In this document: positions 1 through 7,718 of the stretch, piece by piece | Position numbering within the stretch: the first letter of the stretch is position 1 | Layout of the letters: each line of letters starts with the position of its first letter | Assembly (NCBI GenBank): GCA_003150175.1 | Contig: QAKZ01000078.1 | Location: 1-23,554, forward strand | DNA: 23,554 nt | Source of the DNA: Coriobacteriia bacterium | GTDB lineage: Bacteria > Actinomycetota > Coriobacteriia > Coriobacteriales > Atopobiaceae | Direction: 5' to 3' | Translations under genes and position numbers: made by a program | Notes under the pieces: model-generated | What the model saw: the letters and a program-made list of their open reading frames with translations, nothing else | Told to the model about the DNA's origin: nothing | Databases searched by the model: none

Positions 1-656
1 TCGTCGAGCTCGGAGACCTCGTCGTCCAGGTCGACGTAGCGCTTGGCGAGGCGCTTCAAGGCTATCTTGGCGGCGCCGAGCGGGGTCCTGAAGTCGGTCG
101 CGTCCGGCCGCGTCGCGACCAGGTGCCTTATCAGCTGCATGCGCGTCATGCCGCGCAGCTGGTCGCGCAGCTCCTCGGGCGCCGAAATTATGTCCGCCCT
201 TATCATCTGCAGCGCGACCCTCCGCGCCGCCACGGCAGTCGACCTGGTTTTCTGCAGCATCCTGAGGGCCTCGACCATGCCGTCGCGGCTCTTCGGCGTG
301 ACGGTCCTCGCGCCGGTGAACGCCGCCTCGGCGGCCATCTCCGCGTCGATGAAGTCGTCCTTGCCGCGCTTCCTGCGCACGGTCTTGTCGGGGAAGGTCA
401 CCTCCAGCACGGCGAACCCGTTCTTGGCGAGATGCCGGGTCAGGCCGCTCCCGTACGACCCGGAGCACTCCACCCCGACCCTGAGCACCTCGCCCAGCGA
501 CCTCGCCCACGACTCGAGCTGCCTGTAGCCCTGCCTGGTCGTCGGGAAGCACTCCTCGCCGACCAGCGTTCCCTGCCAGTCCACGGCCGCCGCCACGTGT
601 ATCTCCTTGTGCGTGTCGACGCCGACCACCACTTGCCCCTGCTTCGGTCTTTGCAT
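1..656 (-). CDS. IS110-family transposase (DEDD recombinase), 3' end beyond the window
   Basis: The minus strand is open from an ATG at 656 to the window edge, giving the first 218 residues. The protein begins MQRPKQGQVVVGVDTHKEIH. The RuvC-like DEDD residues of IS110 enzymes are visible: D14 in VGVDTHK, E63 in GVECSGSYG, and D101 and D104 in KDDFIDAE. A helical region follows, typical of the linker before the C-terminal Transposase_20 serine domain, which lies outside the window. An SD (GGAG, six bases before the ATG) supports the start. IS110 enzymes move elements through a recombinase-like reaction guided by a bridge RNA encoded in the element's noncoding end. No stop or frameshift is seen in the visible part, so the gene may be intact. 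The family call is secure; activity is unknown. Confidence 0.93.
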   Translation of the reverse strand, partial: MQRPKQGQVVVGVDTHKEIHVAAAVDWQGTLVGEECFPTTRQGYRQLESWARSLGEVLRVGVECSGSYGSGLTRHLAKNGFAVLEVTFPDKTVRRKRGKDDFIDAEMAAEAAFTGARTVTPKSRDGMVEALRMLQKTRSTAVAARRVALQMIRADIISAPEELRDQLRGMTRMQLIRHLVATRPDATDFRTPLGAAKIALKRLAKRYVDLDDEVSELD

Positions 657-860
657 GCCAGGCTCCTTTGGCGTAAGGTTTGCGTTGCGCGCTCTCGCCG
701 AGCCGGCTGCCGGACAGGACAGTAACGGGATGCATCGCAGGCATCTGGCCCTTCTTGGGTCACGGACCGGGGAGGCGAGGGCCTCGGTCGGAACCGCCCC
801 GAGCAGCCGACATATCCGGGGAATGACATGGCGTCGATCGCTGTGCGGGTCAGGCTACCG
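657..860 (-). ncRNA. Candidate IS110 left-end noncoding region (possible bridge RNA)
   Basis: About 200 bases upstream of the IS110 transposase start carry no convincing gene. In the IS110 group (for example IS621) the bridge RNA that specifies target and donor is encoded in this position and orientation. The stretch contains short complementary pieces that could form stem-loops. I did not fold it, and I cannot place the exact RNA ends or guide loops. The assignment rests on position and family knowledge, not on a recognised RNA motif. Confidence 0.35.
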
Positions 861-892
861 AAGCGGACCAGTCAATCGGAGTGCGGGTCAGG
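843..892. repeat. Two 12-bp direct repeats (GTGCGGGTCAGG) 38 bp apart
   Basis: GTGCGGGTCAGG occurs at 843-854 and again at 881-892. Similarity extends imperfectly on the 5' side (ATCG before both copies). The pair lies between the IS110 gene and the broken IS3 gene. It may be subterminal repeats of a third element (IS21-type elements carry such repeated ends) or part of the IS110 end. Which one is not resolved. Confidence 0.6.
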
Positions 893-936
893 ATGCTGCG
901 ACGCGGTCCCGGCTTGCAGGATACGGCTCCGTTCCA

Positions 937-960
937 GTTGCCGCAAAACCTGCTGGCAAC
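937..960. repeat. Short inverted repeat at the IS3 break point
   Basis: GTTGCC at 937-942 and GGCAAC at 955-960 form a six-base-pair hairpin with a 12-base loop. It sits about ten bases from the point (near 970) where the IS3 transposase loses family similarity, so it may mark the end of whatever inserted there. Confidence 0.4.
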
Positions 961-969
961 ATTCTTACT

Positions 970-2265
970 GTCCGAGTGGATCTTGGGATGGTCGCCCTCG
1001 CCGAGCCGCTCGCACGCGCCGAGCAGCGACGAGTTGGCCATCTCGGCGTCGGGCGAGGTCGAGATCGACCAGCTCAGCGGCATGCCGTCGAAGCAGTCCA
1101 CGATCGGCGACAGGCACACCTTGCCGGCGGGGATGCGGAACTCGGTCACGTCGGTTACCCAGAGCTCGTTCGGCTTGTTCGCGCGGAAGTGATGCTCGCC
1201 CCGGTCGTCGCGCAAGGGGTTGGGCGGCGCCTCCGAGATCTCGCCCCCGTAGGAGCTGTGCCGGCGCTTCCTCTTGGCGGCCCTCGCGACCAGGCTCTCC
1301 TCCTCCATGATGCTGCGCACGGCCCGCTCGCCGATCGCCTCGCCGTCCTCCGCGTCGGCGCTGGCCTGCGCGTATATGCGCCTGTGGCCGTAGGTGCCGC
1401 CGCTGGCCCCGGACGCCTCGACCACGGCCTTGCGGGCGGCCGCGCGCTCCTCGGTCCCGCCCCTGGCCCGGGCGCTCCTCGCGTACTCGCAGCTGCTCTT
1501 GGCCATGCCCGCCACGGGCAGGACCTCGCAGAGTTTCCACCTGGGCCTAAGCGCCGTCACCATCGCCGCCTTCTCCGCGTTGGTCAGCAGCCCCGGTTCG
1601 GCGCCCGGGTCTTTTTTTACTATCCCGAGGGTCGCCTGCCGCACTTCGAGCTCCAGCTGCACCTTCCTGAGCCGCATCTTCGCCTCTCGCAGCATGTCCT
1701 GCAGCGCCTCGATGTCGTCGGGCAGGTCGTCGTATTCCCTGCTCACGGGGACGCCTTTCTTCTCGGGGTCCCCGCCATTGTCCCCCATGATCTCCCTGCG
1801 CCAAACGTAGGGCGCCGCCCGCGACACGCCGTGCCGTTCCGCGATCTCCGCGGCTGGCCCCGATCTCGCCTCCAGCTCGGCCACGACCTGCACCTTCTTC
1901 TCCACGGGAACGGGGCCCCGCTTCGGGTCCGGGCCCCTGTGCTTGCGCTGCCCCGGGGCGATCTCGTCTATCCAGTCGCCGAGCACCTCGCGGCTCTTGG
2001 GGTAGCCGAGCGCCCGCATCGTCCTTGTCAGGCTCTTGCCGTGCTCGAGGTAGTGCCCGGCGGCGCGCCGCCTCATCTCTGCGGTGTATCTCGGGTTGGT
2101 GGCGAACTTGCTTATAGGCACCTCGCCGGTATCCCTGTACTCGTTCCACCAGTTGCGCAAGCACGCCCTCGTCGGATACCCCAACTCTGCGATGGCGTCG
2201 GCGTAGCTATGGTCGAACTTTACGAAGGTCTCTATCGCGATCTTTCTCTGCTCAGCGCTGTACAC
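970..2265 (-). pseudogene. IS3-family transposase, fused OrfAB, truncated before the catalytic Glu
   Basis: A GTG start at 2265 behind AGGAAGGA fits the first residues MYSAEQRKIAIETF. The order is an N-terminal helix-turn-helix pair (about residues 1-130), a leucine-rich coiled coil (about 150-200), an HTH_21-type segment (TYGHRRIYA), then the rve integrase core. The core shows Asp in WVTDVTEF, Asp in PIVDCFDG and the IHSD motif. After IHSD the expected glycine-rich strand and catalytic Glu helix are replaced by unrelated sequence, and the frame runs on to a stop at 850. A run of seven A residues (complement of 1612-1618) lies where many IS3 elements carry their A6G frameshift site, but here the reading frame is continuous across it. 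Inactive as it stands. Confidence 0.85.
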
Positions 2266-2342
2266 GCGGCTTCCTTCCTGTTCCGATTTGGTCCAGGATT
2301 CCCACCGCAGTCCCTTGTGGCTAAAGTCGCCCGACGCTAACA
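970..2342 (-). mobile_element. Truncated IS3-type insertion sequence
   Basis: The element carries one IS3-type transposase gene. Its 5' end is placed at 2342 on the minus strand because a TG (the usual IS3 terminus) lies there and the neighbouring flavoprotein reading begins at 2341-2343. Its other end is missing: the coding sequence departs from the family right after the IHSD motif near 970, so the last catalytic glutamate and the right terminus are gone. The element cannot move by itself. The exact 5' terminus is inferred because no opposite inverted repeat remains for comparison. Confidence 0.75.
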
Positions 2343-2703
2343 GGCGCTCGCCAAGGAGGCTCTCTGCGCGGTCCAGGAGGCGGGCGGCGAGGTCGAGCTC
2401 ATCAAACTCTTTGATTACAACATCCTTCCCTGCACCGGCTGCGAGGGCTGCACGATGCAGATGGGCAAGATGGCCGCCGGCCTCCAGAAGGAGTACCACG
2501 GCTGCGTCCTCAAGAACAAAGACGACGTCGACGCCATCATTCGCGAGCTTCAGACCTGCCAAGGCGTGATCTTCTCGGTCCCGACCTACGACCTCACCCC
2601 GAGCTCGGTCTACACCCGCTTCGCACAGCGCTTCCTTGCCTACGAGCTCTCGTTCCTCCTCGCCATCGGCGCTGTCAAGGAGGATTGCCCGGGCATTCGC
2701 TAG
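2343..2703 (+). pseudogene. Flavodoxin-like / iron-sulfur flavoprotein fragment, both ends lost
   Basis: From the IS3 border the plus strand reads ALAKEALCAVQEAGGEVELI, then LPCTGCEGC, a chain through DDVDAIIRELQTCQGVIFSV, PTYDLTPSS and YTRFAQRF, and a stop at 2701-2703. This matches the middle of NADPH-dependent FMN reductases and iron-sulfur flavoproteins: a cysteine cluster followed by the SVPTY flavin-binding strand. The N-terminal FMN loop (GSPRKGGN type) is missing, removed at the IS3 border. The C-terminal part is also missing, because near 2690 the sequence switches to butyrate kinase in another frame. An internal ATG at 2455 is not a credible start. The family is clear; the exact substrate cannot be told. 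Confidence 0.78.
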
Positions 2704-3454
2704 GCGCGTCGGGCGGCCCGCGTTCGTCGTGAACCCTCCCGACACCGACGAGCTTTGCGACGAGGCCAGGATGACCGGCGTCCGCGGGGTGTATCGCCAC
2801 GTGCACCTGCACGCCCTCAACCTCAAGGAGACCGCCATTCGCCACGCCGCCTCTGCCGGGCGCGCCTACGAGGAGTGCCGCTTCGTGGTCTGCCACATCG
2901 GCGGCGGAATCAGCGTGAGCGCCCATGACCGCGGGCGCATGGTCGACGGCGCCGATATCGTGGGCGGCGAGGGCCCGATGGCGCCCACCCGCTGCGGCGC
3001 CCTGCCCGTCGCAGAGGTCCTCGACTACCTCGATGCCGGCCACGCGACTGCCGACGTGCGCAGGATGTGCATGAAGACCGGCGGCTTCGTCGACCTTCTT
3101 GGCACGTCCGACGCGCTCGAGGTGAGCCGTCGCGCCGAGGCGGGGGATGAGGCGTGCCGCCGCGCCTGGGATGCCATGGTTTATCAGATCTGCAAGGAGA
3201 TAGGCGCCATGGCGGCGGCTTTGGGCGGCAACGTTGACGGTATCCTGCTCGGCGGCGGTATGGTCCACAACAAGGGCCTCGTTCGCGCGATCGAGGAGCG
3301 CTGCGGCTGGATCGCGCCGGTCTTTGCGTACCCCGGCGAGTTCGAGCTCGAGGCCATGGCCGCCGGCGCCCGGCGCGTGCTCGACGGCGACGAGGAGCCG
3401 CTCCGCTACACGGGCAAGTCAGTCTTCGACGGCTTCGCCTGCTTCGAGGGCTGA
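2692..3454 (+). pseudogene. buk: Butyrate kinase, N-terminal third missing
   Basis: The frame reads ARRVGRPAFVVNPPDTDEL, then HLHALNLKETAIRHA, CHIGGGISVSAHDRGRMV, GEGPMAPTRCGALP, the KEIGAMAAAL helix and ILLGGGMVHN, and ends at a TGA at 3452-3454. This is the acetate/butyrate kinase (ASKHA) fold, which phosphorylates butyrate or a branched short-chain acid. Roughly 250 residues remain of about 360. The missing 110 or so include the first phosphate-binding segment (NPGSTSTK type), so the product would be inactive. The upstream border joins the flavoprotein fragment out of frame, without an IS at the join. The nearest in-frame ATG (2636) lies in foreign sequence. No phosphotransbutyrylase gene is nearby. 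Confidence 0.85.
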
Positions 3455-3488
3455 GGTCAACCCTGTGCGCGAGCACAAATCCTCTTGC

Positions 3489-3520
3489 GGTCCGCGCCCT
3501 GTTCCTTGAGGGCGCGGACC
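3489..3520 (+). terminator. Terminator-like hairpin after the butyrate kinase remnant
   Basis: A perfect 12-bp stem (3489-3500 with 3509-3520) has an eight-base loop. Only TT follows, so it is a GC-rich hairpin with a weak U-tract. Confidence 0.65.
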
Positions 3521-3550
3521 TTGGCGACCGCGCGCCCCCCGGGTTAGCAT
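3521..3550 (+). promoter_or_regulatory. Possible promoter of the small membrane protein gene
   Basis: TTGGCG at 3521-3526 and TAGCAT at 3545-3550 are separated by 18 bases. Each matches four of six consensus positions. It starts right after the preceding terminator and about 50 bases before the gene at 3599. Predicted from sequence only. Confidence 0.4.
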
Positions 3551-3598
3551 CGACCCTGTAGGCAAACCATCCCTGGCCACCCAAGAAAGGCCGCCCGA

Positions 3599-3987
3599 AT
3601 GTGCGAATGGAACCGCAAGCTCATCATCCAGGACATCGTCCTGGCTATCGTGATCAACACGACGGCGACGCTGCTCGGGCACGACCCGTTGACCACACGT
3701 GGTACATCTTTACCTGCGTGGCGCTCGCGACGAACGTCCTCGGCCAGTTCCTGCTGCCCACCGGCGCCTGGGCGCGCGCCCTCACCGGTTGGGCACGCGA
3801 CGCGAAGTGGCGCGTCTACGCGCAGATCTTCGTAGAGAACCTCATCTTCGTCACCATCATCAGCCTCACGGAGGCGTGGGTCCACACGGGAGGCGCGGGC
3901 ATCGTCGCGGCGTGGCTCGCCACCTACGTGCAGCTCGTGCTCGTGGGCTACGTCACGAGCGTCGTGCTGTTCCGCGTGCTCGAGTAA
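3599..3987 (+). pseudogene. Small four-helix membrane protein, frameshifted
   Basis: An ATG at 3599 behind AAAGG starts MCEWNRKLIIQDIVLAIVIN and runs to about residue 35. The continuation lies in another frame, starting near 3688 (HTWYIFTCVALATNVLGQF), and ends at TAA 3985-3987. Joined, the two parts give about 130 residues with four hydrophobic segments: LIIQDIVLAIVINTTATLLG, the WYIFTCVALATNVLGQF helix, the AQIFVENLIFVTIISL helix, and AAWLATYVQLVLVGYVTSVV. The break lies around 3675-3695 and is either a true frameshift or small deletion, or a base-calling error. I recognise no specific function; it resembles small DUF2798-like membrane proteins only in general shape. Confidence 0.6.
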
Positions 3988-4047
3988 CGGGCGAGGGTGG
4001 GTGCGAAACCTGTCCGAGGGCCCCGGGTAATTCGCTGCTGCATACAA

Positions 4048-4084
4048 GGAAGCGCCGCGCGGGCTTGGCCCGCGCGGCGCTTCT
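4048..4084. terminator. Long GC-rich terminator hairpin between convergent genes
   Basis: GCGCCGCGCGGGC at 4052-4064 pairs perfectly with 4068-4080 around a three-base loop, and the AA/TT flanks extend the stem to at least 15 bp. TTCTCTT follows on the plus strand and TTCCTTGT on the minus strand. It can therefore serve both pfkA (minus) and the membrane gene (plus). Confidence 0.85.
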
Positions 4085-4119
4085 CTTATACCTATGGGCG
4101 GCGGGGACGCGAGCGCCCG

Positions 4120-5199
4120 CTACTCGTCGCCGAAGCTGATGCCGAGGAGCTTCGCCTCGCGCACGAGGTCGCCCTGGGGGTCGACGTACTTGAGCTTGCC
4201 GGCGACCTCCTCCAGGGGCACGCGGCACATCTTGCCCTCGACCTGGGCGATCATATAGCCGAACTGGCCCTCGAGGCAGCCGCGCGCGGCCTCGATGCCG
4301 CACTGCGTGGCGAAGATCCTGTCCTGTGCGTCGGGCTGGCCACCGCGCTGAGTGTGGCCGGGCACCGCGACGCGGACCTCGCGGCCGGTGCGGGCGGCGA
4401 TCTCCTCGGCGATGTCGTAGGCCACCGACGGCTTCACGCGGGCGGCGACCTTGGCCTTGTAGTCCTTCTTCTTCATGGCCGCCTCCTCGCGCGAGATCGC
4501 ACCCTCGGCGACGACCACGATGGCGAAGCGACCGCCCTTCTTTTCCCGGCGCTCGATGGCCTTGACCACGTTGTCCATGTCGTAGGGGATCTCGGGGATG
4601 AGGATGACGTCCGCGCCGCCGGCGACACCCGAGTACAGCGGGATCCAGCCGACCTTGTGGCCCATGATCTCGATGACGAAGACGCGGCCGTGCGAGCTCG
4701 CCGTCGTGTGGATGTCGTCGATGCAGCGGGTCGCGACGTCGATGGCCGAGGTGAAGCCGAAGGTCATGTCGGTGCCGTAGGTGTCGTTGTCGATGGTCTT
4801 GGGCAGGGCGATGATGTTCAGGCCCTCCTCGCGCAGGCGGTTCGCGGTCTTGGTCGAGCCGTTGCCGCCGAGCATAAAGAGGCAGTCGAGCTTGAGCTTG
4901 CGGTAAGTCTCGACCATGGCGGGGACCTTCTTCACGCCGTCGGCGCCGGGCTCGTCGAGCAGCTTGAACGGCGTGCGCGAGGTGCCGAGGATGGTGCCGC
5001 CCTGCGTGAGCACGCCCGAGAAGTCCCCCCAGTTCATCTCGCGGTAGCGGCCGTAGATGAGGCCCTGGTAGCCGTCCTCGAAGCCGTAGATCTCGACCTT
5101 GTCCTTTGAGTTGTTGAGGATGGTCTTCACGATGCCGCGCATGGTGGCATTGAGCGCCTGGCAATCGCCGCCGGAGGTGAGCAGTCCGATCCTGAGCAT
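4120..5199 (-). CDS. pfkA: 6-phosphofructokinase, group III / mixed-signature type
   Basis: This 359-residue enzyme phosphorylates fructose 6-phosphate in cytosolic glycolysis. The ATG at 5199 follows AGAGGA and starts MLRIGLLTSGGDCQALNA, the nucleotide-binding loop. The phosphate-donor site reads GGNGS (111-115) and the catalytic loop PKTIDND (133-139) with base Asp137. Relative to E. coli PfkA, Gly114 matches Gly104 (the ATP-type residue). Lys134 replaces Gly124 (the PPi-type residue), and Asn113 replaces the Mg-binding Asp103. MGHKVGW and PGHTQRGG are the sugar-phosphate and effector-side motifs. The combination is typical of a clostridial/actinobacterial clade, and ATP is the likelier donor because of Gly114. 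An upstream in-frame ATG at 5271 adds a segment without family similarity. Confidence 0.93.
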   Translation of the reverse strand: MLRIGLLTSGGDCQALNATMRGIVKTILNNSKDKVEIYGFEDGYQGLIYGRYREMNWGDFSGVLTQGGTILGTSRTPFKLLDEPGADGVKKVPAMVETYRKLKLDCLFMLGGNGSTKTANRLREEGLNIIALPKTIDNDTYGTDMTFGFTSAIDVATRCIDDIHTTASSHGRVFVIEIMGHKVGWIPLYSGVAGGADVILIPEIPYDMDNVVKAIERREKKGGRFAIVVVAEGAISREEAAMKKKDYKAKVAARVKPSVAYDIAEEIAARTGREVRVAVPGHTQRGGQPDAQDRIFATQCGIEAARGCLEGQFGYMIAQVEGKMCRVPLEEVAGKLKYVDPQGDLVREAKLLGISFGDE

Positions 5200-5215
5200 G
5201 GGCGTTCCTCTCTTT

Positions 5216-5221
5216 AGTATA
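5216..5221 (-). promoter_or_regulatory. Possible -10 element of pfkA
   Basis: The minus strand carries TATACT (complement of 5216-5221) about 17 bases before the pfkA start, just upstream of its SD. No convincing -35 hexamer lies at 16-18 bases, so the promoter is tentative. The rest of 5222-5446 shows no gene or clear signal. Confidence 0.3.
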
Positions 5222-5446
5222 TTGGGTGTGGCAAACGAGACGGGGTTTCGCCGCGCCTCAATAATTCGCACGGGGAATAGGGTAATCCAACGAAGCCGTG
5301 GCTACCGGCACGAATTCGCGGGTAAACGAGCGCTTACAACTCGGCATCCGTCACAGGCGGCGCCCAAGGCGGACACGGGTTTCCCAGCGCGTCGGGGGCG
5401 ATGCGGGATACTACCCCTGCCTAAATCCGCGCCATTGGAGGAAGCG

Positions 5447-5860
5447 ATGTACGAAGAGGCCATCCGAGCGGGCAAAGAAGCCCTCGAGGCGCTCGAGGAC
5501 GCGGCGGACTCGCTTGACTCCGCCAAGCGATGGGGCGTCGTGGACATCCTCGGCGGCGGCCTCCTGACCAGCGTGGTCAAGCACTCGCGGCTGGGGGACG
5601 CCAACCATGCGCTGACAGGCGCCCGCGTCGCGCTCGTGAGGTTCTGCGACGCGCTCGGGGATTGTCGCGGGGTCGCGGGCATCGCGGCGCTCACGGCCGA
5701 GGTCAACCGCTGGAACGCGTTTTTCGACATCGCCTGCGACAACGCGATCGCGGACATCCTCGTCCAGAAAGAGACGTCCGATGCGGCCGATCGCGTCGAC
5801 GAAGCCATTGACGCGGTCAAGCGCGCCGTGCGCCGACTGGAGGCCGCGCGCCGCGGCTGA
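5447..5860 (+). CDS. Conserved helical protein of unknown function
   Basis: This 137-residue protein starts at ATG 5447, seven bases after GGAGG. It is almost all predicted helix: an acidic first helix (YEEAIRAGKEALEALEDAAD), a glycine-rich turn (WGVVDILGGGLLTSVVKHSR), and two longer heptad-like helices ending in a basic, Arg/Ala-rich tail. The SAKRWGVVDILGGG...KHS pattern recalls uncharacterised proteins of Firmicutes and Actinobacteria, but I know of no function. There is no signal peptide, and the GGGLLTSVV stretch is too short for a confident membrane helix. It stands alone between divergent pfkA and the ligase operon. The gene may be longer upstream in the same frame, but the SD favours this start. 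Confidence 0.8.
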   Translation: MYEEAIRAGKEALEALEDAADSLDSAKRWGVVDILGGGLLTSVVKHSRLGDANHALTGARVALVRFCDALGDCRGVAGIAALTAEVNRWNAFFDIACDNAIADILVQKETSDAADRVDEAIDAVKRAVRRLEAARRG

Positions 5861-5920
5861 CGCGCTTCTTGCTGCGTTACCTTCTTTTTTATTGCAGACA
5901 GACCATAAGGAGGGGCGCCG

Positions 5921-7228
5921 ATGGCGGCCGACGCAGACATACTCCACGCCTCGCGCGAGCGGATCGAGCAGATCCAGCTCGAGGGGATCCAAAAGACCGT
6001 GCTCGATGTGTACGAGCACATCCCGTTCTACAAGAAAAGCTTCGATGAGGCCGGCTTCGACCCGCGCTCGGTCAAGTCCCTCGACGACGTCGCGCGGATC
6101 CCGTTCGTGCAGAAGCAGGACCTGCGCGACGCCTACCCCTACGGTATGCTCGCCGTGCCGCTCAAGGACGTGCGCGAGATCCACATGTCGTCGGGCACGA
6201 CCGGCATCGCGACCGTGGGCGCTTACACCGAGCACGACCTCAAGATCTGGGGGGAGTGCTTCTCGCGCGCCGTCGACTTCGCCCACGGCGACGAGAACGA
6301 CGTCATGCAGATCTGCTACGGCTACGGCCTCTTTACCGGCGGCCTCGGCGCCCACTACGGCAGCATCTCCGCCGGCTGCGCCACCATCCCCATCAGCGCC
6401 GGCAACACCGAGCGACAGATCCGCATCCTGCGCGAGATGGGCCCCACCATCCTGGCCTGCACCCCCTCCTACGCGATGCACATCGCCGACACCGCGATCG
6501 AGATGGGCCTCGACCCGGCCCGCGACTTCAGCCTGCGCGCGGGCATCCACGGCGCCGAGCCCTTCTCCGACAACTTCCGCCGCGACCTCGAGCGCAAGCT
6601 CGGCTACCGCGTGCTGGACATCTACGGCCTCACCGAGACCATGGGCCCGGGCGTGGCCATCGAGTGCTGGGAGCAGCAGGGCCTCCACATCGCCGAGGAC
6701 CACTTCTACCCCGAGATCATCAACCCCGAGACGGGCGAGGTCCTGCCCGACGGCGAATGGGGCGAGCTCGTCATCACCACGCTCGACCGCGAGGCGTCGC
6801 CCGTCGTGCGCTACCGCACGCGCGACATCACCCGCATCATCCCCGGCGAGTGCCCCTGCGGCCGCACGCACCGCCGCATCGACCGCATCCACGGCCGCAC
6901 CGACGACATGCTCATCATCCGCGGCGTCAACGTCTTCCCGAGCCAGATCGAGGACGTCATGAAGACGTTCCCCGAGATGTCCTCCTGGTACCAGATCGAG
7001 GTCGACACCGACCACCGCTCCCTCGACATCGTCACCCTCAAGGCCGAGCCGAACCCCAACGTGGACCTCGACTCCATCGCCGACATCGACCGCCTGCAGA
7101 AGCGGATCTCCGCCGCGCTCAAGGCCGCGCTCTCGGTCGGCGTCAAGGTCAAGCTCGTGGAGCCCAAGAGCATCCCGCGCAGTGAGGGCAAGGCCAAGCG
7201 CATCGTCGATCTCAGGAAGGAGCTCTAA
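5921..7228 (+). CDS. paaK: Phenylacetate-CoA ligase family enzyme
   Basis: This 435-residue member of the ANL adenylating family activates an aromatic acid (phenylacetate, or a related aryl acid) with ATP and coenzyme A, via an acyl-AMP. The ATG follows AAGGAGG. Visible motifs are EHIPFYKKSF near the N terminus, the P-loop SSGTTG (90-95), the aromatic/adenine motif YGLTETMGPG (235-244), the RYRTRDITRI region, a CPCG turn, and GRTDDMLIIRGVNVFPSQIE opening the C-terminal AMP-binding_C_2 domain. The next gene, an ACT-domain protein, follows after three bases, an arrangement common in anaerobes and archaea. There it often sits near indolepyruvate:ferredoxin oxidoreductase, suggesting aromatic amino acid fermentation. 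No iorAB is in this window. The true substrate is not decided by sequence. Confidence 0.92.
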   Translation: MAADADILHASRERIEQIQLEGIQKTVLDVYEHIPFYKKSFDEAGFDPRSVKSLDDVARIPFVQKQDLRDAYPYGMLAVPLKDVREIHMSSGTTGIATVGAYTEHDLKIWGECFSRAVDFAHGDENDVMQICYGYGLFTGGLGAHYGSISAGCATIPISAGNTERQIRILREMGPTILACTPSYAMHIADTAIEMGLDPARDFSLRAGIHGAEPFSDNFRRDLERKLGYRVLDIYGLTETMGPGVAIECWEQQGLHIAEDHFYPEIINPETGEVLPDGEWGELVITTLDREASPVVRYRTRDITRIIPGECPCGRTHRRIDRIHGRTDDMLIIRGVNVFPSQIEDVMKTFPEMSSWYQIEVDTDHRSLDIVTLKAEPNPNVDLDSIADIDRLQKRISAALKAALSVGVKVKLVEPKSIPRSEGKAKRIVDLRKEL

Positions 7229-7231
7229 GAC

Positions 7232-7657
7232 ATGATCGACCAGATCACCGTTTTCCTCGAGAACAAGAAGGGCCGCGTCGCCTCCGTCGCGCGCACGATC
7301 GCCGACGTCGGCGTGAACATGACGGCGCTGTCGCTTGCCGACAGTGAGGAGTACGGTCTCGCGCGCATCGTGTGCGGCGAGCCCGAGCGCGCGCTCAAGG
7401 CGCTCGGCGAGGCGGGCTACCGCGCCAAGGTCGTCAAGGTCGCGGCCGTCGCTGTCCCCGACCGCCCGGGCGGCCTGGCCGAGCTCTTCGAGGCCCTCGA
7501 CGAGCTCGACGTCAACATCGAGTACTGCTACTGCTTCAGCCACCGCGACGGGGCGGCTGTCTTTGCGCTCAAGGTTGCCGACGCCGCTGCCGCCGCGCGT
7601 GCCGTCTGGACGCTTGAGGGCGCCGGCTTCAAGGCGCTCACGCAGGCCGACCTCTAG
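7232..7657 (+). CDS. Tandem ACT-domain protein
   Basis: This 141-residue protein consists of two ACT domains: residues 1-66 (MIDQITVFLENKKGRVASVA...) and about 68-141 (VAAVAVPDRPGGLAELFEAL...). Each has the strand-helix-strand start and the glycine (KGRV, RPGG) that caps the first helix and forms an amino acid binding interface. ACT pairs usually sense amino acids. The start ATG lies three bases after the ligase stop, so the two are co-translated and this protein probably senses an aromatic amino acid or modulates the ligase. It ends about 60 bases before a strong terminator. Confidence 0.9.
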   Translation: MIDQITVFLENKKGRVASVARTIADVGVNMTALSLADSEEYGLARIVCGEPERALKALGEAGYRAKVVKVAAVAVPDRPGGLAELFEALDELDVNIEYCYCFSHRDGAAVFALKVADAAAAARAVWTLEGAGFKALTQADL

Positions 7658-7718
7658 GCTCGCCGCCGAGCAATCGGCCTCGCTTGACGAATAAAGGGAC
7701 CTCTGTCCTTGTGAGCTG

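Noticed and set aside
607..2340. A 577-residue plus-strand open frame over the insertion sequences
   Set aside because: It is antisense to the IS3 transposase, has a low-complexity Ala/Arg/Leu-rich translation and no family resemblance. High GC creates such shadow frames.
2266..2838. N-terminal extension of the IS3 transposase frame up to 2838
   Set aside because: The translation there is the antisense of the flavoprotein and butyrate kinase remnants; the transposase begins at the GTG 2265 with its own SD.
3997..5109. A 370-residue plus-strand frame antisense to pfkA
   Set aside because: It is compositionally biased and opposite a clear enzyme gene.
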